Origin: JBAZJN01 sp041651295 | GTDB taxonomy: Bacteria; Patescibacteriota; UBA1384; XYA2-FULL-43-10; CAINNR01 | DNA: 64,000 bases | Direction: 5' to 3' | NCBI GenBank assembly: GCA_041651295.1 | Contig: JBAZJN010000004.1 | Location: forward strand, 1 to 64,000 | In this document: piece by piece, positions 24,481 through 32,105 of the stretch | Layout of the letters: each line of letters begins with the position of its first letter | How positions within the stretch are numbered: position 1 is the stretch's first letter | Translations under genes and position numbers: made by a program | The notes under the pieces: generated by a model | The model's database searches: none | What the model was told of the DNA's origin: nothing | What the model saw: only the letters and a program-made list of their open reading frames with translations

Positions 24481-25969
24481 TTTGGCAAAATTAACAGTTA
24501 GCGAAGCATCGAAAAAGCTAAATGCCGGCGAAATTACTTCGTCTGAACTTCTGGAGTCAGTCATCGAAAGAATTGAGAAAGTTGAACCAAGGATCAAGGC
24601 ATATATTACCCAAACACTTGAGATCGCGAGAGAAGAAGCAAAAAAATCCGATGAAAGATATGAAAAAGGATTGCAACTGTCTGAGCTCGACGGAATTCCT
24701 GTTGCGCTTAAGGATGTGTTTTGCACCAAGGGCATCAAAACTACCGCGGCCTCAAAGATTTTAGAGGATTTTGTACCGGCATATAATTCCACTATCGTTG
24801 AAAAATTAGAAAAATCCGGTGCGATAATTCTTGGTAAAGTGAATACAGATGAATTTACCATGGGTTCATCGACGGAAAATTCAGCTTTTGGCCCAACGCA
24901 TAATCCTTGGGATACAACGCGTGTTCCAGGAGGATCTTCCGGTGGCTCAGCGGCAGCAGTTTCAGCCGATGAATGCTTATTTGCGCTTGGAACTGATACC
25001 GGCGGTTCCATCCGTCAACCATCAAGTTTTTGTTCTGTTACGGGATTAAAAGTCACATACGGCCTAGTTTCAAGAAATGGAGTTGTCTCCTACGCTTCAT
25101 CTTTTGACACCATAGGGCCAATAGCCAAATCGGTCGCTGATGTTGCTATCATTCTAAATGTAATCGCCGGCTACGATCCGATGGATTCAACAACCGTCAG
25201 TGTAGAATTGCCCGACTATAAATCTTTTCTCGGAAAAGACATCAAAGGTAAAAAAATCGGCATTCCAAAAGAATTTTACGGCCAGGGATTGGACCCTGAA
25301 GTTGATAAAACAATCAAGTCTGCAATTGACGAATTAAAGAGTTTGGGAGCCGAAATAGAAGAGATGTCATTGCCGTCGACTGACTACGCAATCGCAATGT
25401 ACTATATTATCGCCAAGTCGGAAGCATCATCGAATTTGGCCAGATATGACGGCATTCGTTATGGATATTCCAATCTAAAAAATAAAAAATCAAATATAAA
25501 AGATTTAATTGACCTATACTTTAAAAATCGAACTGAGGCTTTCGGCAACGAAGCGAAAAGATCAATTATGATGGGAACCCATACGTTGTCATCGGGCTAT
25601 CTGGATGCTTATTATAAAACCGCTTCCAAAGTCAGAACCTTAATTAAAAAAGAATATCAGAAAGCTTTTGAAAAATATGATGTGCTTATAACACCGGTTT
25701 CGCCCTTTCCAGCTTTCAAAATCGGCGAAAAACTCGAAGATCCTCTTTCAATGTATTTAGCCGATGTTAATACTGTGCCGATAAATCCAGCCGGAGTTCC
25801 GGCAATGTCAGTCCCCGCCGGTTTTACGGCATCTGGCCTTCCGGTCGGCATGCAAATAATCGGACCGCATTTAGGTGAAGGCAAAATTATCGAAATAGCT
25901 GATGCTTTTCAACGGGCAACAGATTGGCATAAGCGAAAACCAAAGATACAAGAAAACAAGAAACAATGA
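24473..25969 (+). CDS. gatA: Asp/Glu-tRNA(Asn/Gln) amidotransferase subunit A
   Basis: Amidase-signature subunit that releases ammonia from glutamine. 498 residues with the Ser-cisSer-Lys triad: Lys in PVALKDVF near residue 80, cis-Ser in the GGSSGGSAA region and nucleophile Ser in GTDTGGSIRQPS. The substrate-binding MGSSTENSAFGPTHNPW stretch is conserved. Its overlap with gatC implies translational coupling. Needed because a reduced genome of this kind usually lacks GlnRS. Confidence 0.97.
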   Translation: MADLAKLTVSEASKKLNAGEITSSELLESVIERIEKVEPRIKAYITQTLEIAREEAKKSDERYEKGLQLSELDGIPVALKDVFCTKGIKTTAASKILEDFVPAYNSTIVEKLEKSGAIILGKVNTDEFTMGSSTENSAFGPTHNPWDTTRVPGGSSGGSAAAVSADECLFALGTDTGGSIRQPSSFCSVTGLKVTYGLVSRNGVVSYASSFDTIGPIAKSVADVAIILNVIAGYDPMDSTTVSVELPDYKSFLGKDIKGKKIGIPKEFYGQGLDPEVDKTIKSAIDELKSLGAEIEEMSLPSTDYAIAMYYIIAKSEASSNLARYDGIRYGYSNLKNKKSNIKDLIDLYFKNRTEAFGNEAKRSIMMGTHTLSSGYLDAYYKTASKVRTLIKKEYQKAFEKYDVLITPVSPFPAFKIGEKLEDPLSMYLADVNTVPINPAGVPAMSVPAGFTASGLPVGMQIIGPHLGEGKIIEIADAFQRATDWHKRKPKIQENKKQ

Positions 25970-26012
25970 CCAAACAATCTCCAAATTCCAAATCAGAAAT
26001 TTCAAACACGTT
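25970..26012. repeat. AT-rich CCAAATTCC/GAAATT repeat
   Basis: Degenerate CCAAATTCCAAATCAGAAAT units in the gap after gatA, of the same kind as the stretch inside gatB. The following bases up to 26063 contain TTGAGA and TAAAAA at about 16 bases, a possible weak promoter for the cyclophilin gene. Confidence 0.4.
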
Positions 26013-26063
26013 TGTATCTTGCAACTTGTTTTTTGAGATTTATTTTTAACTTGTTAAAAATCG

Positions 26064-26711
26064 ATGGGCAAGAAACAAAAGCTACGAAAAGAGAAGAAAC
26101 TGGAAGAGATTTCTGCCAGAAAAGAGGAAATCAAATCCAAATCTAGCACTTTTAACCCAAGAAAGTTTTTCTTATCTCCAATATTTATTATTTTTACTAT
26201 CTGCACTACTGCATTAATTGCGTATCCGTTTGTTTATGCTAGTTTTATTCCTCACGGCAAATACGCAATTCTTGAAACCTCTGAGGGCAATATTAAAATT
26301 GAGTTGCGAAAGGATAAAGCACCAAAAACTGTTGATAATTTTGTTGATTTAGCCAGGTCCGGATTTTATAAAGACATGATCTGGCACCGCGTGGTTAAAA
26401 GCTTTGTAATTCAGACAGGTGACCCAAGTGGAACGGGAACCGGCGGAGCCGGAAGGCAAATCGATGATGAGATCTCCGATCTCAACTTTATTGAAGGTAC
26501 TGTCGGGATGGCAAATTCTGGCGCCAACACCAACGATTCCCAATTTTTCATCACTACTGCCGATGCCCAAGAATCATTGAATGGCAAATACACGTCGTTT
26601 GGCCGAGTTGTTGAGGGGATGGACGTAGTCAAAAAGATTGAAAGCTTCGAGACGGATGAAAAAGAATCACCCAAAATTTCAGTTTATCTTCAGAATGTGA
26701 TTATAAAATGA
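26064..26711 (+). CDS. Membrane-anchored cyclophilin-type peptidyl-prolyl isomerase
   Basis: A 215-residue protein: basic cytoplasmic N-terminus (Lys/Glu-rich, 1-35), one membrane helix (about 44-65), and a cyclophilin domain with conserved HRVVKSFVIQTGDPSGTGTGG and the FFITTADAQ segment. It is placed outside the membrane by the positive-inside rule and would assist folding of exported proteins. The bacterial-type compact domain lacks the tryptophan of animal cyclophilins. The stop overlaps the next start (ATGA). Confidence 0.92.
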   Translation: MGKKQKLRKEKKLEEISARKEEIKSKSSTFNPRKFFLSPIFIIFTICTTALIAYPFVYASFIPHGKYAILETSEGNIKIELRKDKAPKTVDNFVDLARSGFYKDMIWHRVVKSFVIQTGDPSGTGTGGAGRQIDDEISDLNFIEGTVGMANSGANTNDSQFFITTADAQESLNGKYTSFGRVVEGMDVVKKIESFETDEKESPKISVYLQNVIIK

Positions 26712-27193
26712 CTATGAAGTTTTCATCGAATCAATTTGAAAAGATTAAAAACGAAGCAACCGATTTTTATAATAAACTAGAAAAAGTAAAGTGCCCATAC
26801 TTTCCAAATGACCAGATTTTCTTTAATAGGAAAGGGCTGGATCATTTGAAATTTAAAGCATGGAATAGATCCAGATTGCCAGAAGACCAATTTATGAGAT
26901 TCAAATTATTAAAATACGCGCCGGAAGTAATTAGAAAATCTCATACTTTGCAAGAAATTTGCGAAAGAAAAAATCCCGAAAGAATTAAAATTAATTCTCG
27001 GTGGGAAAAACGGGTCAAAAAAGTTTCATATTACGGATTTGTAGCAATCATTGACGAAATAAGGACCAAAGTTATTATAAAAGAAATTAGCGGAGGAGAA
27101 AAATATTTTTGGAGTATAATTCCTTGTTGGAAACAAAGTAAATCAATTATTAACAAAAAAATCCTCCATATTGGCAATTTGGAGGAAGATTGA
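26708..27193 (+). CDS. Hypothetical protein, possible nuclease-like fold
   Basis: 161 residues, basic, no signal peptide. The C-terminal half has strand-like segments with KVSYYGFVAIIDEIRTKVIIKEI and YFWSIIPCWK, reminiscent of small phage-type barnase/RelE-like nuclease domains described in CPR proteins, but I cannot confirm the family by eye. It overlaps the cyclophilin stop by ATGA, so it is coupled to it. The last codons form a hairpin (CCTCCA/TGGAGG, about 27165-27186). Confidence 0.6.
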   Translation: MTMKFSSNQFEKIKNEATDFYNKLEKVKCPYFPNDQIFFNRKGLDHLKFKAWNRSRLPEDQFMRFKLLKYAPEVIRKSHTLQEICERKNPERIKINSRWEKRVKKVSYYGFVAIIDEIRTKVIIKEISGGEKYFWSIIPCWKQSKSIINKKILHIGNLEED

Positions 27194-27195
27194 TT

Positions 27196-27241
27196 TTCGG
27201 CGCTTGGCTGCGGTTTATGTCTTAACCGCGAGAGAGCCGAA
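27196..27241. other. Nested GC-rich hairpin
   Basis: TTCGGC (27196-27201) pairs with GCCGAA (27236-27241), and inside it GCGGTT (27210-27215) pairs with AACCGC (27224-27229). It directly follows the 161-residue gene. No T-run follows on the plus strand, so it is more likely a palindromic repeat or RNA element than a terminator. Confidence 0.5.
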
Positions 27242-27307
27242 GCCCTCACAAGCACCAGCTAGATAATAGCAGTTTTGAGAAATCGTTGTCAAGTAAAAAG
27301 TCACAAA

Positions 27308-27739
27308 ATGGCGAAACAAAAACAACAAACTGTGCTCGAGATGATTTTCCTTGGAATCGGCCGAGGGATTTGGTGGCTGATAAAATTACCGTTTACTGGG
27401 CTGAAAAGAAAAGCTAAATTATCGGTTGCTGATCAGCAGTATTTAATATCAAAGAGAAATGAGATATTATCACTTTTAAGTTCTGAAAATCAGCTGGAGC
27501 TTCGTCACGCGGTAATGGAAGCCGATAAATTAGCCGATTGGATATTGAAGAAAAAAGGTTATGTGGGAGAAACTTTTGCTGATCGATTACGATCTGCCGA
27601 AAAGGATATTCCCAAAGAATCTTATAACAATATCTGGCAAGGTCACAAAATTAGAAATCAAATTGCTCATGAAAACGCTGAAATTTCACATCAAACTTTG
27701 CGAGTAGCTATAAAAAATATTTTATCTATCAACGGGTAA
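27308..27739 (+). CDS. Hypothetical protein with HEPN-like RNxxxH motif
   Basis: 144 residues, from ATG 27308 (an upstream in-frame ATG at 27275 lies in the gap and lacks a ribosome site). An amphipathic N-terminal part (IWWLIKLPFTGLKRK) could touch the membrane. The C-terminal half is all-helical with QGHKIRNQIAHE near residue 112-123; R-N-x-x-x-H is the signature of HEPN domains, many of which are RNases. Such proteins next to gatB are common in CPR genomes in my memory, but the function is unknown. It ends two bases before the gatB start. Confidence 0.65.
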   Translation: MAKQKQQTVLEMIFLGIGRGIWWLIKLPFTGLKRKAKLSVADQQYLISKRNEILSLLSSENQLELRHAVMEADKLADWILKKKGYVGETFADRLRSAEKDIPKESYNNIWQGHKIRNQIAHENAEISHQTLRVAIKNILSING

Positions 27740-27741
27740 CT

Positions 27742-29181
27742 ATGGACGAATTTAAAACAACTATCGGTTTGGAAATACATTGCCAGTTAAAAACGAAAAG
27801 CAAAATGTTTTGTTCTTGTGATAATGATGCCGAGGGCAAAGAACCGAACCAATTAACTTGCCCTGTTTGCTTAGCAATGCCCGGAACTTTGCCGGTGGCT
27901 AATAGAGAGGCGATCGAAATGACTGTCATGACCGGTATCGCCATGGGCTGTGAAATTCCAAAAGAATCGAAATTTGACCGCAAACATTATTTTTATCCCG
28001 ATTTGCCAAAAGGTTTTCAGATATCACAGTACGATCAACCGTTATGCAAAGGCGGCATGGTGGAAATCAAATTCGAAATCCGAAATCCAAATGACGAATC
28101 AAATCTGAAATCCGAAATAAGAAAAATAAGATTAAACCGAATTCATTTGGAGGAAGACGCCGGAAAATTAATTCATCCAAAAGGTAAAGATTATTCATTG
28201 GTTGATTTAAATCGGGCGGGTACGCCGTTGATGGAAATTGTTACCGAGCCTGATATTATTTCGCCGGCAGAGGCTAAAAAATTTATGGAAGAATTACAGC
28301 TGGTGGTTCGTTATCTTGGAGTGTCTGACGCCGACATGGAAAAAGGCCATCTTAGGTGTGATGCCAACATTTCGGTCCAAAAAAACGGTAAGTCGTCTCC
28401 GATCGTTGAGATAAAAAACTTAAACTCGTTTCGTTTTGTCGAACAGGCACTTTTGTTTGAAGAGAAAAGGTTGCGAGATGACTACGATAATTGGCCGGAG
28501 AAAAGACAGAAAATTACCAGAGGTTTCGATTCCGATAAAGGCACAACATTTGAGCAGAGAAGAAAAGAAGAAGCTGCCGATTACAGATATTTTCCTGAAC
28601 CGGATGTGCCGCCAATCAGTTTTACCGAAGACCAATTAAATATTCTAAAATCAAAAGTTAAGAAGCTGCCAAAAGTTCAACATCAAAAATATATTTCAGC
28701 AGGGATTAGGGATGATGTTGCAGATAAAATTATTCGCCAACCCCATTTGGTTGAATATCTAGAAAATGCTAAAGAACTGGAAAAGGATTTGGTGACTTTC
28801 GTTGCCGAACAAGTAAAGGCCGATGACACAAAGAAGGTCAGTATTTTGGATTTAGCTGATTTGGTAAACCTTACCAAGGCTGGAATTATTAGTAAAACTG
28901 TAGCAAAAGAAGTCTACGGTGAAATGGTGAATACTGGTAAAAAGGCTGCCGAGATTATTAAAGAAAAAGGTTTGGAGCAGGTTTCCGACAATTCCGAACT
29001 TGAGTCTCAGATAAACGAAGTGATTAAGGAAAATCCCGAATTGGTTGAAAAATACAAATCCGGCAAAACTTCAGTTATAGGATTTTTTGTTGGAAAAGTA
29101 ATGCAAAAAACAAAAGGCAAAGCAAATCCCCAGTTATTAAATAATTTGTTGAAGGAGAAATTAGATGGAAACAATTACTGA
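27742..29181 (+). CDS. gatB: Asp/Glu-tRNA(Asn/Gln) amidotransferase subunit B
   Basis: Subunit that binds the misacylated tRNA and carries the kinase and tail (YqeY) domains. 479 residues; conserved TTIGLEIHCQL start, CPVCLAMPG, HYFYPDLPKGFQISQYDQPLC and LNRIHLEEDAGK are present. Between IKFEI and IRLNRIH about 19 residues (RNPNDESNLKSEIRK-like) are encoded by AT-rich repeat DNA that also fills intergenic gaps, so this loop is probably an inserted repeat. The 3' end overlaps the next gene by 17 bases. Confidence 0.97.
   Translation: MDEFKTTIGLEIHCQLKTKSKMFCSCDNDAEGKEPNQLTCPVCLAMPGTLPVANREAIEMTVMTGIAMGCEIPKESKFDRKHYFYPDLPKGFQISQYDQPLCKGGMVEIKFEIRNPNDESNLKSEIRKIRLNRIHLEEDAGKLIHPKGKDYSLVDLNRAGTPLMEIVTEPDIISPAEAKKFMEELQLVVRYLGVSDADMEKGHLRCDANISVQKNGKSSPIVEIKNLNSFRFVEQALLFEEKRLRDDYDNWPEKRQKITRGFDSDKGTTFEQRRKEEAADYRYFPEPDVPPISFTEDQLNILKSKVKKLPKVQHQKYISAGIRDDVADKIIRQPHLVEYLENAKELEKDLVTFVAEQVKADDTKKVSILDLADLVNLTKAGIISKTVAKEVYGEMVNTGKKAAEIIKEKGLEQVSDNSELESQINEVIKENPELVEKYKSGKTSVIGFFVGKVMQKTKGKANPQLLNNLLKEKLDGNNY
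28068..28130. repeat. In-frame AT-rich repeat inside gatB
   Basis: Units such as TTCGAAATCCGAAATCC and GACGAATCAAATCTGAAATC match in style the repeats at 5396-5480 and 25970-26012. The region falls in a surface loop of GatB and keeps the frame. Confidence 0.55.
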
Positions 29182-29752
29182 TATTTTAATTAGATTTTGG
29201 CAGCCGATCGAAAATTTTTGGCCAAAAATACCAGCGCTAGTTTTGAGTTTTGTCGTTGGTTACATAATAATTCAATTCATTGCCTGGGTTCTTAACAGGG
29301 CGTTAAAATTTTCACGGATACCCAGGGCTTTAATTTCAGTAATTGCTTCTCTGGCACTAATAGTAATGTGGGTAATTTTGTTTGCTGAAATAGCACGACA
29401 ACTCGGCATGGGATCGCTCGCTGTCACAATTTCAGGCTCACTTGCCGTGCTAGCGTTGGCATTGGCGACCGGAGCATCGGGGTTAGCTTCCGACATAATT
29501 TCCGGTGTGTTTCTGGCTAAAGACCCTGATTTTGAGATAGGTTACAAAATAAAAATCGGAGAGGTTATCGGTTTGGTCCACAGCGTTGACATACGAAAGA
29601 TCAGAGTTGTTGACGAAGCCGGTGTTATCTATGTTTTTCCTAATACCAAATTAGACAAAGACGGCTGGCAGGTTATTTCGCGCGATGTCGAGGATAATAA
29701 AATTGATATTAAAAAGTTCTTATCTAAAAAATTAAAACAAAATAACGAATAA
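29165..29752 (+). CDS. Small-conductance mechanosensitive channel (MscS family)
   Basis: A compact 195-residue MscS-type protein: three N-terminal helices (about 22-43, 55-80, 85-115), with the pore-lining third helix rich in Gly/Ala (GSLAVLALALATGASGLASDIISG), then the beta-domain (FEIGYKIKIGEVIGLVHSVDIRKIRV, VFPNTKL). It lacks most of the C-terminal vestibule of E. coli MscS. Such channels release solutes on osmotic downshock. It overlaps gatB and precedes an HtrA protease by ten bases. Confidence 0.9.
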   Translation: METITDILIRFWQPIENFWPKIPALVLSFVVGYIIIQFIAWVLNRALKFSRIPRALISVIASLALIVMWVILFAEIARQLGMGSLAVTISGSLAVLALALATGASGLASDIISGVFLAKDPDFEIGYKIKIGEVIGLVHSVDIRKIRVVDEAGVIYVFPNTKLDKDGWQVISRDVEDNKIDIKKFLSKKLKQNNE

Positions 29753-29762
29753 AAGGAGCCCT

Positions 29763-30971
29763 ATGCCAAAAATTGAGTATGAAAATCCGGAAGAGTTAAA
29801 AGCGGTTTATCCGAAAAAGAGAAGAAGGAAATTCGGGCTGATCGTTTTTTTGGTATTGATTTCGATGATATTTGGTGCCGTTTCCGGGGTTGGCGGCATA
29901 CTGCTGCTTTCACAAAATAACGGCACTCTGGCTAAAAAAATTGGGATAAAAAATTGGGATAAATTGGCCATTCCTCTGACTGAAACCAGAAAAATAAATG
30001 TTCAGGAATCGGGCGCAATAATCGACAGTGCGGGAAAAGTCTCTCCAGCGGTTGTTTCAATTATTGCCAAGTCTCAGGTGCAAACAATTTTCGGCAATAC
30101 CGCTGAGGCACAAAGTGCAGGTACCGGATTTATTATTACTTCCGATGGTCTAATACTGACCAATAAGCATGTTGTGTCTACGTCCGGCGCATCTTATACG
30201 GTCATTACTGCCGACGGCAAAAATTATGACGCCAAAATTCAGTCCTCCGATCCATTAAATGATCTTGCTGTAATTAAAATTGAGGCTTCGGGGCTGCCGG
30301 TCGTCGAACTAGGCGATTCTGATCAGATTGTTGTTGGGCAATGGGTAGTGGCAATTGGCAATGCTTTGGGCCAGTTCCAAAATACTGTCACAGCCGGTGT
30401 AATTTCTGCCAAACAAAGAGATATTCAAGCCAGCGATTCCAATGGATCAAACAGTGAAAATTTATCGGGTCTTCTGCAAACAGACGCCGCGATCAATTCG
30501 GGCAATTCCGGTGGGCCATTAATCAATCTTGATGGTCAGGTAATAGGAATCAATACTGCAGTTGCTTCCGGGGCACAGGGGATAGGATTCGCAATTCCGA
30601 TAAATGCAGCTAAGAGTGCGATTGATTCAATTAAAAAGACAGGCAAAATTATCAGGCCGTATCTGGGAGTAAGATACCTTCCCATCACGCCCGATATTGC
30701 CAAGACAAATAACCTAAGTTACGATTATGGTGCTTTAGTTGTGCGTGGCAACGGATTGGGACAAGTAGCCGTGGTTCCTGGCAGCCCGGCGGACAAGGCA
30801 GGTGTGGTAGAAAACGACATCATATTAGAAATTAACGGCGAGAGAATTAATAGCAGCAATAGTCTAACTTCTCTTTTATCGAAATATAACGTTGGGGATA
30901 CTGTTAATGTTAAAATTTCGCATCAGGGAAGTGAAAAAACAGTCAAGGTAACACTTCAGGAAATGAAATAA
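29763..30971 (+). CDS. HtrA/DegP-like serine protease with one PDZ domain
   Basis: 402 residues: cytoplasmic basic N-terminus, one membrane helix (about 26-48), a trypsin-like domain with triad His in TNKHVVS (near 134), Asp in LNDLAVIKI (near 166) and Ser in INSGNSGGPL (near 248), and one C-terminal PDZ domain (about 300-400). It should act outside the membrane on misfolded or surface proteins. GGAGCCCT precedes the ATG. It converges on prmC with no spacer: its stop at 30971 abuts the prmC stop at 30972. Confidence 0.95.
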   Translation: MPKIEYENPEELKAVYPKKRRRKFGLIVFLVLISMIFGAVSGVGGILLLSQNNGTLAKKIGIKNWDKLAIPLTETRKINVQESGAIIDSAGKVSPAVVSIIAKSQVQTIFGNTAEAQSAGTGFIITSDGLILTNKHVVSTSGASYTVITADGKNYDAKIQSSDPLNDLAVIKIEASGLPVVELGDSDQIVVGQWVVAIGNALGQFQNTVTAGVISAKQRDIQASDSNGSNSENLSGLLQTDAAINSGNSGGPLINLDGQVIGINTAVASGAQGIGFAIPINAAKSAIDSIKKTGKIIRPYLGVRYLPITPDIAKTNNLSYDYGALVVRGNGLGQVAVVPGSPADKAGVVENDIILEINGERINSSNSLTSLLSKYNVGDTVNVKISHQGSEKTVKVTLQEMK

Positions 30972-31820
30972 CTAGTTTGAAATCTTCAAAAATCTTAACT
31001 TATTTGAGTAATCGTTTACAATTTCTACATTGGCAAAAAGTTTGGCAGCAAAAATGGCCAAACTTTTTGCGTTTCTGGGGTCTAATTCAATTAAAATAAG
31101 TCCTTTATTTTTCAGGTGTTTTTCTGATTTTTGAATAAAATTTATGATAATTTCTTTTCCATTATCGTTTGCAAAAATCGCATTTTGCGGTTCGTATTTT
31201 ATCTCGAGATCGTCAGACCCATCCAGCGGAACATAAGGAAGATTGGCGACAATTAGATCAAATTTTTCTGAAATATTTTCAAATAGATCAGATTGGATAA
31301 ACTTAATTTTTACTTTATGTTTGTCAGCATTTCCTCGAGCAATTTTCAGCGCCTTGCTAGAAATGTCTGACGCGAAAAACCTACACTGATTTGCAACGAT
31401 CGTTTCAGTTTGATGGGTATTTGCAATTGAAGTAATGATGTTGCCAGATCCGGTGCCGATATCAAGAATAACTGTCGGCTTGTTACTTCTGGCTTTTAGA
31501 AAATCCAAGGACATTTCAACCAAAAGTTCTGTTTCAGGCCGAGGAATTAGAACATTTTTATCAACTTCAAAATTCAAACCGTAGAATTCTTTATGACCGG
31601 TGATGTAGGCGATTGGTTCTAGTGATTTGCGCCGATCGGTACAAATCGTAAGAGTTTTATATTCTTTACCAGATAATTCGTATTCTGGATGTGATAACAA
31701 AAACTCTCGTGATTTCCCAGTCACAAACTCTAACAAAATCTGAGCATCAATTTCTGTCGAAGAAATGTTGGCAGCTTGTAATTCCGAAATAATTTTTTTA
31801 CGAATATTTGGAGTGTTCAT
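30972..31820 (-). CDS. prmC: Peptide chain release factor N5-glutamine methyltransferase
   Basis: SAM-dependent enzyme that methylates the Gln of the GGQ motif in release factors; its substrate gene prfA lies just upstream. 282 residues from ATG 31820 with the SAM-binding ILDIGTGSGNI motif and the substrate motif VANLPYVP, here NLPY instead of the usual NPPY. A longer reading up to 31994 is rejected because its extra 58 codons run through the terminator and body of orphan gene B. Final genes of the prfA-prmC group are usually adjacent; here an orphan has been inserted between them. Confidence 0.93.
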   Translation of the reverse strand: MNTPNIRKKIISELQAANISSTEIDAQILLEFVTGKSREFLLSHPEYELSGKEYKTLTICTDRRKSLEPIAYITGHKEFYGLNFEVDKNVLIPRPETELLVEMSLDFLKARSNKPTVILDIGTGSGNIITSIANTHQTETIVANQCRFFASDISSKALKIARGNADKHKVKIKFIQSDLFENISEKFDLIVANLPYVPLDGSDDLEIKYEPQNAIFANDNGKEIIINFIQKSEKHLKNKGLILIELDPRNAKSLAIFAAKLFANVEIVNDYSNKLRFLKISN

Positions 31821-31825
31821 TTCAA

Positions 31826-31849
31826 GAAAAAATCTAGGCCGAAGCCTAG
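31826..31849 (-). terminator. Terminator of orphan gene B
   Basis: CTAGGC-TTCG-GCCTAG (31834-31849, minus strand) with a stable UUCG-type loop, followed by a T-run (31826-31832). The orphan B stop codon lies inside the stem. It stands between prfA and prmC. Confidence 0.85.
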
Positions 31850-32067
31850 AGGCGGAAGGCTGCGACGTCAATCGCAACCTGGTTCCAGTCCGGTGGGTTT
31901 TGCCGAAGACCGGCGATGGATGGGTCGTCGTCGCCATCGCCATGATGGCGGAAGCAAGGTAGAAACCCAGGAGGAGGAATCCTTGCAAGTGCACCTCGGG
32001 TTCGGTTATGCTCGGCCACTCTATCGGTGTACCAACTCTTTCGCATGGGTGGTCGCCTCACTTTCAT
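31846..32067 (-). CDS. GC-rich orphan protein B
   Basis: 73 residues, very rich in Arg, Pro and Asp/His (RHHGDGDDDPS), with no known family. It has an extended -10 promoter whose box is nine bases before ATG 32067 and it ends in a UUCG-loop terminator, which is why I choose this frame over the plus-strand ORFs and over the extension of prmC. Base composition is much richer in G+C than prfA and prmC on either side. It could be a structured RNA rather than a protein gene, since the length is short and the sequence odd. Confidence 0.5.
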   Translation of the reverse strand: MKVRRPPMRKSWYTDRVAEHNRTRGALARIPPPGFLPCFRHHGDGDDDPSIAGLRQNPPDWNQVAIDVAAFRL

Positions 32068-32076
32068 CTTCAACAA

Positions 32077-32105
32077 AATATAGCAAAAATGCCTTACTTT
32101 GTCGA
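32077..32105 (-). promoter_or_regulatory. Promoter of orphan gene B
   Basis: Minus strand: TCGACA (32100-32105), a 17-base spacer ending in TGC, TATATT (32077-32082). The -35 box lies inside the 3' end of prfA. Five of six bases of each box match consensus. Confidence 0.65.

Noticed and set aside
24418..25011. 197-codon minus-strand ORF inside gatA
   Set aside because: Antisense shadow of a well-conserved enzyme; no ribosome site.
30972..31994. Extended 340-residue reading of prmC
   Set aside because: The extra 58 codons translate a terminator and a GC-rich unit with its own promoter; homologues start at MNTPNIRKK (31820).
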